Of a DNA stretch of 64,000 bases, positions 32,060 to 43,548 are shown one piece after another; position 1 is the stretch's first letter, and every line of letters begins with the position of its first letter. The notes beneath the pieces were generated by a model. It searched no databases. It was given only the letters and a program-made list of their open reading frames with translations, and was not told the DNA's origin. Source of the DNA: Gracilaria gracilis (lineage: Eukaryota > Rhodophyta > Florideophyceae > Gracilariales > Gracilariaceae); assembly GCA_030374805.1 (NCBI GenBank), contig JARGSG010000018.1, positions 124,001-188,000 of the forward strand. The letters run 5' to 3'. Made by a program: the position numbers and the translations under genes.

Positions 32060-34143
32060 ATGGTTTTTGGCAAGCGAGCGAGCCCCTCGAAGGCTCTCTC
32101 AGTTGGCTCATAGTTACCTCCGCGTCCGCGGTCAGTTCCCGAACCCCCTACGGGAGATGGAAGGAAACCCGGAAGCCGGAAGCAATCTACAAAGTCGTCA
32201 TACGCCCCAGTGGCTGGGCCCTCATCTGCTCCTTGAAGGGTTCTACTCCGGTTGCTGCGGCGAAGGACGCGCTCGTCGTCGAGCTGGAGACTCAAGTGCG
32301 CACACTTGAGGCCCAGACGGCAGTCGTGAGAAGCTCTCATGCTGCCCTCGCGACTGAGGTCGATACACTTCGTATGAAGGTTGACGCTGCCCTCATCGGA
32401 GGTGTATCTGATGATCTACGTATATTACGGAAAGATTTCAACACTCTTCTAGAGGTTTTTAAAGGTTACTCCGGTTTTACCGAGGATGTCAACACGAAGA
32501 TATTTCGGATTCTGGGCCGTCTTGAGACGGTGGAAGCTACCATCCGTGCTGATAACGGCGCTCTGGACACACCCGCGGTGGACTCTCATCGAGCCAGAAA
32601 CTGGAAATCCGGGAAGCATCGCCCTAACAAGAGAACTGCTGACGAGTATGATTCGGATTGATCCAGATCTTCTGGTATCTCTAACCGCTCTGCGGGTTCT
32701 TCTTCGTCGAACTCATCAAATGATGGTGAACGTCGTGGTCGCGCTGCGCGCTCTCGTCATTCTAGTTCCACCTCTGGTGTTGTTCGCACCCGTGAGAAGG
32801 GGAGAAAGCACTCAGGTTTGAGGGAGCTGAAGCCTACTAATCCCTTGTACAAAAGGTTGTTATCTTACCGGTACTACCGTTTGGAAGTTTCCAGTCTGGA
32901 CCGTACGCCCCGTGGGACGGGAAAGATCAAGGACTGCATCAAACGCATGTCCTTGACGTTTCGTAACCAGTTCTTTACTGGGGAGGATCCCATTTTGGTG
33001 TTGGATTTTCTTTCACGCTTTGTAGCGGAGGCTGACATCCTCGGCATGAGTGAAGGGCAGGCTTATGTCGCACTACCGTATTTTCTACGTGGACTCGCCG
33101 AAGATCAATTCAACTTTGTAAGAGGTTCATCTCGAGCCTCCGAAGGAGGGGTTACCTGCTGGCCTGAGGCCGTGCAGAATCTACTTCGCTCGTGTGCGAC
33201 TGTTACCTCTATTGAGGAAGCAATCACCGCGTTGCGGGAAACGAACCAACGCCCGAAGGAATCGGAAACGGAGTTTTCAGTTCGACTGAAGAAAGCTTTC
33301 CACCGTTGTGGCAATGTTTATTCCGCTAACGAGCGTTGCACACTGTTCATCAACGGATTGAATCCGGCTATTCGAACGCTATTCTCCCAGCGACCGGAAG
33401 ACAAGCAGAAGACCACTTATCTTGAGTTGGTTCAATACGCTAAATCGGAAGGAGACGCACTGCGTGCACGTTCCGGACACCGGGTTTCATCCAGGGCGAT
33501 TCACCTCGAAGGGGCGCCCTCGTCGATCTCACTGCTACCGCAGGACTTTTCTTGTCACGAAGTGGATAATTTGCATCTCGCACAGGTGAACCTGGATTCT
33601 ATTCCGACTAAGGAGTTGCCTTCAACTACTGAAGCCTCGTCGATGACGGATGATCCGCTGCTTTACGCAGATCGCCCCTGCGTTCGCGGACCGCAAGTGC
33701 CCTATTCAGGGAGTCGTTACCAGCGACCTGGTTGGGTAGACCCGCGAACGGTGAGAGCAAAGGACCCACGAAGTACCGGAAGACCCGGGTTGATTTGTTT
33801 TCTATGCTACGAACACGGGCACGTGGCACCGGATTGCCACCTCACCATGAGAGAGTTGCCCACGGTCGTGGTGAATTTCAAAGCTCTGACCCCAGAAGAA
33901 CATGTGTCAGTGCCGGTAACCGCGTATTTGCGTGCGAAGACAGACTTTCCGAAACGGATTTCTCCCGCAGATATCGCTGCGTTGCGACACTCTGGTTCTT
34001 CCCAGGTCAATGCTTCACCGGCTCAAGCCGTAGCGGCAACCGCTGCTGCGGGGAATTCTAGCCCTGTTCCACAGGAGTCTATGAAGATCCCTGCCGCGCA
34101 GAACGCCGTTCCCGTTAGAACAAATGATGCTCAGTTAAACTGA
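32060..34143 (+). pseudogene. gag: Element C gag
   Basis: The probable start is the ATG at 32060 (MVFGKRASPSKALS, a gag-like basic start) in a frame that has a stop near 32111 and shifts near 32240 to the main frame. That frame carries the coiled coil (VVELETQVRTLEAQ... to RLETVEATIR), a TGA at 32659-32661 before a Ser/Arg-rich tract, the capsid-like domain (GLRELKPTNPLYKRLLSYRYY, GSSRASEGGVTCWPEAVQNL) and an intact CCHC knuckle, CFLCYEHGHVAPDC. It ends AAC TGA at 34143. The longer upstream open frame from 31837 does not resemble gag. Confidence 0.85.
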
Positions 34144-34165
34144 TTGCGGGAGTCTCCAATGGAGA
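34135..34165 (+). promoter_or_regulatory. Candidate gag/pol -1 frameshift site (C)
   Basis: Gag ends TTA AAC TGA. Pol continues in the -1 frame. Twelve nt after the AAC codon a hairpin, TCTCC, loop AAT, GGAGA (34153-34165), follows. The geometry is that of A with a different loop and shorter stem. Confidence 0.45.
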
Positions 34166-37100
34166 GGTGCCCCTGTCGAGGTCTACGGCGCCCGAGGCGT
34201 CACCGCCTCGCTCCCAGGTGAAAATCCTCTCGAGGAAGCCGACCGTCTTAGACATGGACTCTACCACCGTTGGTGTGATGCGTCGCCCGTGGATACGGTT
34301 CAGGAAGAACCGGATCCCAGATCGAGTCATGGTCATGGCGAAGCGAAACTACAAGATATTCGCTGACCTTGGCCTTTCTACCCAGTATATAGTGCGTCAT
34401 TTGTCTATCCTGGATACAGACGCTGGTCACAATTTTATTGTGGAGTCGCTCTTACCGCCGGATATCCGTTGTCGAGTTCGTCAAGGACCCTTCATGGACG
34501 TGGCAGATGCAAATAATAACCCGTTGAGTACGGCTGGAATGGTTTCTCTGATGGTCAGGATTGGCAACTGCATTGAGCAGATTGAATTCATCGTCTGCAA
34601 GACGCTTGCTGCCCCTGTCATCTTAGGGCGTGACTTCTGTGACAGATATGTCGAGTCAATCAGGCCGCGTACGCGTGAAGTGGAAATGGAAGATGGCTCG
34701 GTTGTACCGATTTTTCGTCGTTCTTTGAGGAGAACTTCAGCTAAGCTGGTACCGCTACCTACTCCTTTACAGGATTCTAACGCTCCGAAGGAGTCTCCGA
34801 AACTCCATGTTGCACGTGCTATTTCTATTCCCCCGGAATCCCAGTTATGGGTTGACGTTACTGCTGCTCCGCGTGGTTTGCGGGTTGTTCAACCATCTAC
34901 CTCGTTGTACGAGAAGTATCAGCTCGCGTTAGCGAATCGCGTTGTGCAGATCTCGAATGGTCACCCCTTTCGGGTTTTGCTAGCCAACTTTGGCAAGAAG
35001 TCCCAGTTTCTGGTGGAGAACCAAGTTATTGGTACTGTCTTACCGCACCCTACGGCGCTTATCCCTACTTAGGTGACTGCCGCCAAGATGCTCGGGATTG
35101 TCGAAGAAAAAGTTGATGCGTCTCACTCTCAGGAGCGAGAGGGGTGTTCGTCGCGTGCGCAAGCGTCGAACCCGTCTCAGACGGTTAGCAACACGGGAGA
35201 CCCGGAAAAGAAGACCATACCTACGAGTTATGACAGGATTGACCCTATTAAGGAGTTAGAAGAATTGAATCTCCGTCATGTACCGGATTCACACGGCGAG
35301 AAGTTGCGTGATATGTTCCGCGAATTTACGCTAATGTGGGATGGTTCCTTCGGAGACGTTACAGCTACGGAACACCGGATTGATCTGTTGCCAGATGTTA
35401 AGCAGATTGCTCAACACCCTTACAGGGCAGGTCCGAAAGCTCGGGAGGAAGAACAGTTTCAGATCAACAAGATGCTCCGAGCCGGAGTTATAGAACCGGC
35501 AGAATCGCCGTGGGCACCTCCAGTTGTACTGGCTGCGAAACCCGATGGGTCCTGGTGTTTTTGTATCGACTATCGTCGCCTCAACGATGTCACCGTCAAA
35601 GACATGTATCCCATACCTCGTATGGACGAGTACATTTACTCGCGTGGCGATGCAACCGTGTTCTCCACTTCGGATGCGAATTGGGGGTACTGGCAAGTGC
35701 CCGTGCGACCGGAAGACCGTGATAAGACTGCGTCTACCTGTCATTCAGGGCTGTACCGCTTTAAGCGTATGCCGTTTGGACTTACGAACGCCCCCGCTAC
35801 TTTCCAGCGTGCTTTGGATATCCTCCTTGCCCGTTTCAAATGGCGGAGTTGTCTCTTCTATGTTGACGATATCATCGTCTTCTCCAATAATTTGGATGAC
35901 CATTTGGATCACGTTCGTGAGATAATCGCAACACTGCGTGACGCGAGAGTAACACTCAAGCTGAGGAAATGTGAATTCTTTACTGACTCGGTCAAGTATC
36001 TTGGGCACGTCATCCGTCCGTAACGGCTACTGATCGAGCAGGCTCGCATGAAGTCACTAAAGGAGGCTAAACTACCTACGACTCAGACTGAGCTGCGTTC
36101 CTTCTTAGTATTATGCAACGTCTATCGACGGTTTATTCTTCGTTTCGCGAAGATCGCGGGACCGCTCAAAGAGCTCCTGAAGAAGGGACAACCACCAAAA
36201 CTGGGCCCCCTTGCTCCCACGCAAGTGGAAGCATTCAGCTCTCTTATAGAGGCAGTTACTACAGCACCCGTGCTGTCATTACCGAAGACCAGGTTGCCAT
36301 TTACCGTGGACACGGATGAGAGCGACTACCAGATCGGCTGTGCCCTGTTTCAGACTACACCCGATGGGGAACGCAGATCAATTGGATTTTGGTCTCGCAC
36401 GCTCAACGTTCATGAACGGAACTATTCGGTATCCGAAAAGGAGTGTCTGGCCATAGTATGGGCTCTACAGACGTTAAGACCATATCTTATGGGTGTGCAC
36501 TTTACCGTTAACACGGATCATTCCGCGTTACGCTGGTTAATGTCAATCACGGAACCTTCCGGGCGTTTAATGCGCTGGCGTCTTCGGCTCGCCGAGTTTG
36601 ATTATGAAGTCACCTATAAAAAGGGAAGTCTCAACGCGCAAGCGGGTGCTCTTTCACGTTTGGGAACGGAAAGCGAAGCGTTAAGCGTCGATGACGATGA
36701 TGAAGATATCCCCTGTTTCCTCATTGATGAGGGTGAAGAAGACTACGAACTGATTTCGGACGACATCTGTGATGACTTACTCGTCGCAGACGGTGAAGAC
36801 CCGGAACCAGGTGCGTTCGTACCCATCACTCCTGAGGAGATGATCAGAGGACAGCAAGCAGACCCGTTCTGTACGAGGATACGCGCCCAGATTAATGGCG
36901 GTGCGAACATCCCTTCTGGGGTTAACACTCAAGGTTACCTCGTTAGAGTGGTTCGTTCATCCCCATAGATTGTGGTTCCTCACTCCTTGCAGTCAAGGGT
37001 TCTCCATCTATCTCACTTTTCTAAGGTCGCTTCCCATCCTGGTGCTAGAAGGCTGTACACGACATTACGTCGGGATTTCTATTGCCCCGCGTTAGCGTTG

Positions 37101-38082
37101 GATTGTTATACCACCGTCAAGGCGTGTACGCACTGTGCTCGTGAACGAGTTAAATTACGTCGCCATGCGAAGAAGCTAACTCTGTTCCCCGCACGGGCGC
37201 CTCTTGAGTTTGTTGCCATCGATATACTCGGTGAGTTTTTAAGGACATCCCGAGGTAATCGGTTTCTACTCGTCATTACGGACAGATTCTCGAAGTTAGT
37301 CCGGGCAATTCCGTTGAGGAAGATTACATCACGCACTGTTGCGGAAGCTTTTGTTAAGCATTGGGTCCTAATCTACGGTCCCCCGGTTAATCTCCTTTCG
37401 GATAATGGTCCGCAATTTACTGCGCGGTTCTTCCAGGACGTCTGTCGGATACTCGACGTGAAGAATCTCTTCACGACGACGTATCATCCCCAATGTGATG
37501 GGCAAGTCGAGCGACTTAATCGAACGTTGCTCTCCACATTGCGGGCTTATACTGTTGAACATCCAAAGACTTGGGATCTCTACACGGATACCGTGACGTA
37601 CGCGTACAACACACAAGTTCACAGAGTTACTGGTTTATCTCCTTTTGAGCTTGTGCTGTCGCGAACGCCCCCGCCAGTTGCGGTTGAACCTCAGCCAAAG
37701 CTGGATAGGTTCCCGTCAACGGTTGATCACTACCTGCGTTGGAAGCAGTGGATTTCGTTTACGATACCGGTTGCCAGGTCGGCAATGGCAAAAAGCACAA
37801 CACGCTTATAAGCGGAACTTTGATGCCCGTATCCGGAGACCAATACCACCGCTGGAACCGGGACAAACCGCCTTTGTAGGGAAAGAATATTACAATCCTG
37901 AAAAGGAGAGGCGACACAAGCTTTCTCCCATCGCTGATGGTCCGTACCGCGTTATTAGCGTAGATAAGGACAGAGTTGTACTGGAATTTGGCGGCGCTCA
38001 TGAGCGTTTTTCTCGAGATCGAGTTGTACAAGGACCTACCCGTCACACGGAAGTTGTTTTGGACACTCAGCAGGATGCTTGA
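34144..38082 (+). pseudogene. pol: Element C pol: protease, RT, RNase H, integrase
   Basis: One frame from the gag overlap to 37811 is broken by TAG 35070-35072, TAA 36021-36023 and TAG 36966-36968. A frameshift near 37795 leads to the end at 38082. The protease reads ILDTDAGHNF (Gly to Asp change inside the active-site loop). RT has LFYVDDIIVFSN (YVDD at 35859-35870). RNase H has TVDTDESDYQIG and NTDHSALRWL. Integrase has the zinc finger (HLSHFSKVASH...CTHCA) and D-D-E in IDILGEF, LSDNGPQF and QVERLNR. The C-terminal GPY/F-type segment KLSPIADGPYRVISVD is present. Confidence 0.9.
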
Positions 38083-38210
38083 CAGTAGGAGAACCGATTG
38101 CTTCAGTCTAGACAAGCCACACCATCTGTGGGACTCCGTCACGCATCAGGGGGATTGTCGGAGTTACCGATGTTATCGTCGCGAACCGAATCTCGGATTC
38201 TACACCGCTT

Positions 38211-39634
38211 GTGAAGTTGCGCTTCACAGCGTCTATATTACCGTCAATTGACGTGATGACTGCTCCCCGTAACGCTCCATCGCAGGAGGGGGAGGGGAAT
38301 TCACGCGTTGTTGCGGAAGAACAGGAATCACTGGTTTCGCTACCGTCGCAGACATCCCGTGATTCATGGAGAGAAGAATTGGAGACTGCGTTGTCTCAGG
38401 ACACCGTCGAGAACGTGATTGCTAAGGATACCACTGTTGGTGGGCAGGCAAACTCGCTACAGCGTGCTGATATTGCGAAGGGCACGCAACGCTCTACAGC
38501 GGATCGCAGCCTTATCAGCAAGGGACACACGCAATCTACGGACTCCCGGACTGTCCAGGATACTGGAATTGCTCACCCGCACTGGGAATCGCCGCCTGAT
38601 CGACCCCTTGTTGTCGAGAAGACACAGGAGGGACCATCTGATCGCGCTCGCGAAAGTTCCTCGGCACCGCCGGAAGTCGAAGCTGATCACCCGATTTCTC
38701 GGAAGAGCACGGCTACAGCACCGCTGGATACTGCTACACGGAGTATTCCGGACGCGTACAAGTCGCAAACCGTCCCTGATGTTCGTCGCGCACCGCTTAC
38801 GCAGGCGCGGAGTAAAGAAGTCACGTTTGATCCCGGTACCGCAAGTCCTGATGATCAGGAAGAGAAGACGCTCGCAGAAGCAAAGTTGGAGCACCCGGGA
38901 ACGGGTATGGAGGACGTACCATCGCACCCATCCGTTGGGAAGTCGTTAAGCGCTCGTCATGACGTTTTGAACCGCAATGACAGTGCACGCACCGTTGGAG
39001 ATACGGAATACAGCCCTGTGATTTAGGGAAAATACACGCTGCCAGTGCAGGAGTGCGCGTGCGCCACACGTCGCGTGGCACACGCCGTGCACCACACAGT
39101 GGGCCTACACTGTCGACCGGCAGCGCCGTAGCCACGAACCGTCGTCTCTAGTCACGTGAACCGGCACGTGTCGTGGACGACAATCCACCTCCCCGTCCGA
39201 AACCACCGTTAACACGGGAAACTACTCGTAATCGAGACGATCACGGGCCCGTCGCCACGGAGGAACTGCTTAGGAAATCCCGGAATCCGGTAAGAAAGAC
39301 TCAGCAGATGACCACAGAACCGCCGAAGGAGTCAAAAGAACACAGAAAAGCAGCTGGTATTCCCGTTACAGTACCGCTACGAAGCGTGGACGACCCTTCT
39401 AAAGGTGGCGAAGAACGCGAAGTTTATTCGAAAGAGCTCGTTGTCGACCACATTGTGGGACACAGTTGGCACCCGAAGGGGTATAGGCAGTACCATGTAC
39501 GCTGGTATAGCTATCCGCCATCAGCTGAAACGGATGAACCGGTTGAGCACCTACCACGATCTAAATTTGTGCAGTACCACCGCCGTACTAACACGGATGT
39601 TCCGGCTAACCTACATCGCGCTTTAGTGGGGTAG
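38211..39634 (+). pseudogene. Element C integrase linker and chromodomain
   Basis: The linker (38211-39026) is hydrophilic and Ser/Thr/Pro-rich, with SQEGEGNSRVV matching the linkers of A and B. The chromodomain (in 39173-39634) reads YSKELVVDHIVGHSW...YHVRWYSYPP...DEPVEHLPRSK. The tryptophan after the acidic run that is present in B is missing here (ETDEP), which may weaken histone binding (inference). Frames differ between linker and chromodomain. Confidence 0.75.
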
Positions 39635-40202
39635 ACGCCCCCATCCATGACGTAATGTTCTCCCGTGTCCGGCGAAGCCGTGTCGACGACAAAGAACCTC
39701 ACTCGATGAAACACAACGACCTCCAGTGGAGTGCAGTACCGAAGTTCACATTGTAAAGGCACCCTCTAAACGAGGAGAGTTGAAGAATAAGCTAAGCTGC
39801 TCTCAGGAAGAGGAGAAGGTTTATGAAAACTCTATGAAGAGGAAAGGACACTCAGAAGAGGAACGTGAAGAAGAATTAATACCCTCAGGAAGAGGAGAAG
39901 AGGTAAGAAGACTCTATGAAGAGGAATTGAAGCTCAGAAGAGAATTTGAAGCACTCAAGATGAGGAATGAACCACTCTATGAAGAGGAAGGAGAACTCTA
40001 GGAAAGAGGAAAGTGCATTCAATCATGAGGAAGATTTGAAGACCCCGGAAGGGAGAAGACTATTGAAGATTACACTTGAATAAGGAAGATAACCTTGATG
40101 CTCAAGGGAAGAACACAGTTTTACTGGAAGTCTCAACTAAGCTGTATCCCGCTATTCGGGACTACAACTGCCAAGTTATTGGGAATCTACTGTGACGAGC
40201 TC
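39635..40202. other. Purine-rich convergent spacer (C)
   Basis: From about 39770 to 40090 the sense strand is GA-rich with irregular repeats of CTCTATGAAGAGGAA and CTCAGGAAGAGGAG. It keeps a 91-codon open frame of Glu/Lys/Arg-rich composition, which I take as a product of the repeat. It sits between converging genes as in A and B. Confidence 0.5.
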
Positions 40203-41760
40203 CTACGCGGAGGGGCCGCCCGAGCCACTCGGTCCTTTCTGAGCACCAGCGTTCGCCAGCTGCGCTATCAAGGCGTCGCGCATCGCTGCGACATCGCCCG
40301 GCGCTGCGTCGGAGGCACCATCTGAGCTGAGGAACTGAGCAACCATGGCAGCCCGTGCTTCTTCGGATACACCCGCGTTCGCGGCTTCGTTCGGCGTAGC
40401 CGACGCCGCCGTCGCAGGCGCCAAAGCAGCCTTCAAAGGAGTTGGAGAGGACACAGGAACTGGGACTGGCACAACCGGCGAAGCTGTGGCAATATGACCA
40501 CCCGCAGGGGAATATGCTGCTGCAACAGCAGGTGCTGGCTCCACGACGAAGATGTCGTCTTCTCCAAAGGCATCTTCCTCATCAGGAGCGTCATCCACCA
40601 TGATGTTGTTGTCCCCGACAGGGTGGAAGAACTCATCCGTCATGATGAATCCTGGTGGATGCCCCGGAGGGATGACTAGCTCTGCATGAAGCAGGATATG
40701 TGCCTCCAGTGGAGTGATCAGTGTCCGTGAACACGGGTCGTAGAAGACAAAGTCGCCCGCTAGCGGTGACCTGCGCCCAGGAGACCGGTCAACCTGGAGA
40801 TCTCCGTCATCGCGCCTACTCTGAGCGCGCGGTACCTGACTCCAGTCCACTGTGTCAATCATTCGCAAGAGGCTCATCAACTCGGAGAGGTTTCCGTTGT
40901 CGCCCAGCAGAAGCGTAAGATCCAGGCTTCGAATGGCTTGCCGCAAACGCGGAGGGATAAACCACAGTCAGTACTGGTCGTACACCTCATGGAGGACGTA
41001 CACCGCCATGCGGGCTGCCAATTCCGTCATGACCACGGTCCACCACCCCGTGAACGGGTTCGTTGCCAACCGAATACCAATGTAGGTCAGGCACGGGGGA
41101 AGCTCAACGTAGCACCCCCGGCACACCTCGTAAGAGGCCCATACAAAGGGAAGTGGCACGTATCTTCCACGCATGTGGAGAGGCCTAATCCGGTGTGACT
41201 CCTTGTTTTGGTAAGGGATCAGATATCCCCAACGGGAGCGGGCACGTCGTTCGGGACGGAACATATTCTGGAGAAAGTTCGACCGCGGGATGCGGGGCAG
41301 ATATCGGAACTCAGCATGCAACAGCGGACGGGTCCAGCACAGGACATCCTGCTGAATCGTGACGTTCGAATAACGCTCCACTAAACCGGCAAGCCGGGCC
41401 AAGTTCTCGCCGTAGTGCACCTTGCCGAGGGTTCGGTAGAAAGCAACGTCAAACCGGAATTCCGTGGGTATCGGTTGTTCCGAGTATGTTCGGGCAAGCC
41501 GTAGATGCGCGACCCATACCATCTACGCACAAGCGGCATTGTGCGACTCACCACGCCGGTGGACAAGCGCTTGCGTTGGAACGGTAATCCGGTATTGCCA
41601 GTCAAAGGTAACCATCATCCAGACCTGAATCCCACCCGGCAAATGACCGCTGCCATCTGCAAACCCCGCTACGAGGGAAGGCTTGTGTCTTGGTATTTCA
41701 CTGATGGGAGGGGTAGCACATGAGCTAATAGCCACCCGTCTAACATTCACCGCATAACCC
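40203..41760 (-). pseudogene. Antisense accessory ORF of element C, 5'-truncated
   Basis: One minus-strand frame runs from about 41760 to 40203 with TAG at 41525-41523 and TGA at 40970-40968. It contains SLVAGFADGSGHLPG, FDVAFYRTLGKVHYG, LHAEFRYLPR, RGCYVELPPCLTYIG, WFIPPRLRQAIRSLDL, FVFYDPCS and a C-terminus ending AAMRDALIAQLANAG. These align with the antisense ORFs of A and B in the same order. The TGA replaces an Arg present in A and B. The N-terminal low-complexity part is missing because element C is truncated at this side. Function unknown; its presence in a third diverged copy supports it as a genuine gene of the lineage. Confidence 0.7.
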
Positions 41761-42019
41761 TAAAGATACTTCCTTGTTCCCTCTTGCGTGACAATGTACC
41801 TTCATTGTAGAGAGACAGGTAGCGCAAATTCAGGCCAAATAGCCTGAAAATATGGCATATGGCCAGAATGTGCTCCGCACATTCAATATGTACCCAGCTA
41901 GCATGATATACATTTTACCCATAAAGTTTGTACTCCTATATCTTAAGATCCGAACGCGTTTGTATGACAATTGTATGCTAGATTGGAAGAAAAGTAAGAA
42001 TTCTTCAACCTTATGTTCG
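41761..42019. other. Truncation junction of element C
   Basis: A/T-rich sequence without a gene. Element C should continue here with the start of its antisense ORF, PPT and LTR, but none of these is seen. Confidence 0.4.
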
Positions 42020-42870
42020 AAGTAGAATAACGAATAGCTTGCAATGTGAAAGAGAACAGGAAGGTCGGGTCCGTTGAACGGAGAATGCCATCGATGAGAT
42101 CAGTGAACGATGAAAGCCCTAGAATAAACAGGGGGAAAACGAAAGGGAACAACAAGGGAGGAAACCCCCCGCGGGGCGTGCGACAAGCGGCAACAGACCC
42201 GGCGGCGCCTGACGATAATTTGTATTAAGCCCACGAGTCAAGAGTCTCTATACAGAGTTGGAACGTCCACTTGTTATAGGTGCGCAGATAGCTGCACAAA
42301 ATACATATACCAACGGTCCAATAACGGAGTTAAGCCTTAGGGCAGGAGATATAACAAGTCAGATATGCCCAAAGGATCCCGAAGGATAGAACAATTCCGT
42401 ACCGTACGCGGTGATCCTCCTTGCGGAGTTGTACACTTCGCGAAGGCGAAAAAGCCCAGAGCCGAACTCGGTTACGCTTTTCTCAAGGTAGAGGTGACCG
42501 CGAGGTCACCTCTTATATCGTAACCGAAAATTAAACTATAGATTAACTAGATTAATTAATCTAGTGCACGCCTAGGCAGGCCTCTACACGTGGTGTACGT
42601 GAGTGACATGCGGCAGCTGCCACACTAAATTCGACAAACGAAATAATTATCTGTGTGAACAGACCCAAAATTCCCTACGTGTACACACGACCAACTAGTC
42701 CAAATGCCACACCTTGGCCAACCATTTCGGGTACCACTTACCATTTCCGTCAGAATCTTCCCATGATTGGGCCAACATTCATGGCATTCCTGACACGGAT
42801 CAACCTCGTACTGCGAGTATATGAATGTCATCATTGACAAAACTCGCGCACACGCGTTTTCTTACATATA
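42020..42870 (-). repeat. Left arm of a large inverted repeat: partial D-type LTR plus flank
   Basis: Read on the minus strand, 42624 downward matches the LTR of element D from its start (TGTGGCAGCTGCC) for roughly 570 nt, then diverges before the LTR's conserved end. The 245 nt to the right (42625-42870) match, inverted, 47120-47360. The two arms therefore carry the same LTR-plus-flank unit in opposite orientation, about 4.2 kb apart. The left boundary is approximate. Confidence 0.6.
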
Positions 42871-43213
42871 CTGACCGTTCCAACGTTCTTCGTGCAAATA
42901 CAGCTGGTATAATTGAAAGCGAGGCGAAAGAAGTAACCGTTGACGACATGGTGCAAGAAGAGCTTGCGGTGCTTGCCGAAGAAGATGAAGCCTCCGCCGA
43001 AGAGCCTGTTAATGCGCAGTTGTTAGCGTGTTAATGCGCAGTTGTTAGCGTGTTAATGCGCAGTTGTTAGCGTGTGAGAACGCCTTTAACGACTTCTTGT
43101 GCAAGCGCGGTATCAGCATGGACGAAGTAAGAGAGAATTTCAATGAATTGCCCGAGCATTTCGTACGCGTGATCGGAGTCGGCTTAGCGCTCTCACCCAG
43201 AGAAGCAGGGTGA
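42825..43213 (+). pseudogene. Unknown ORF broken by a 22-bp triplication
   Basis: The first frame (to 43034) is acidic in its second half (VQEELAVLAEEDEASAEEP). Two extra copies of a 22-bp unit put the remainder out of frame; beyond them the reading resumes as ACENAFNDFLCKRGISMDEV...LSPREAG and stops inside the hairpin element at 43202. The start lies in the flank of the inverted repeat and may not be original. No family recognised; possibly part of a transposon gene or a host gene cut by a MITE. Confidence 0.35.
43008..43073. repeat. Three tandem copies of a 22-bp unit
   Basis: The unit GTTAATGCGCAGTTGTTAGC (plus GT) is repeated without change at 43008, 43030 and 43052. Perfect identity implies a recent expansion. 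Because 22 is not a multiple of three it shifts the overlapping frame. Confidence 0.8.
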
Positions 43214-43548
43214 TGTGCATAGGATGCGCAGTAGCTATATCGTTTGATTATGTTCATCAGACATCACACGTGGTATCCAGCGCTGTAGTAGAGGCTTATC
43301 AGTTGTACGTCAGATGTATATCGGCAACTTCCGCGGATGTCCGAAAGATATCCAAAAATCAAGAAAATTACGTTGCAAGCAATTTCCTTAATTTTTGGAT
43401 ATCTTTCGGACATCCAGAGAAATCGAGGATATACAGCTGACGTACCTCTGATGGGCCACTGCTACACCGCTGGATACCACGCGTGATCTCTCATAAACAT
43501 AATCAAAGGATATAGCTAATGCGCATCTTACGCATATCACCCTGCTTC
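43202..43548. repeat. Long hairpin (foldback/MITE) element, about 347 bp
   Basis: The ends GAAGCAGGGTGAT and ATCACCCTGCTTC are inverted copies. Homology continues inward over about 170 nt per side with scattered mismatches. The innermost 35-nt arms (GGATGTCCGAAAGATATCC...) match with two differences around a 12-nt loop. There is no coding capacity and no clear target duplication. The transcript would fold into one long duplex. Confidence 0.7.

Larger units (their letters stand above)
30838..41760 (+). mobile_element. Ty3/gypsy chromodomain retrotransposon C, 3'-truncated
   Basis: It has one LTR (30838-31627), PBS, gag, pol, chromodomain and most of an antisense ORF. The end of that ORF nearest the 3' LTR, the PPT and the 3' LTR are missing, and no matching LTR occurs to the right. 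The order is the same as in A and B. Multiple stops and frameshifts are spread over gag, pol and the antisense ORF, so this is an older copy than A. Confidence 0.85.

Noticed and set aside
31837-32280. N-terminal part of the long frame starting 31837 as gag C
   Set aside because: It does not resemble gag A, B or D; the ATG at 32060 in another frame gives a gag-like start and the frames join further on.
39726-40001. Glu/Lys-rich 91-residue frame in C
   Set aside because: It is produced by the GA-rich repeat tract and has no homologue in the spacers of A and B.
41761-42019. 3' LTR of element C
   Set aside because: No match to the LTR at 30838-31627; no PPT.
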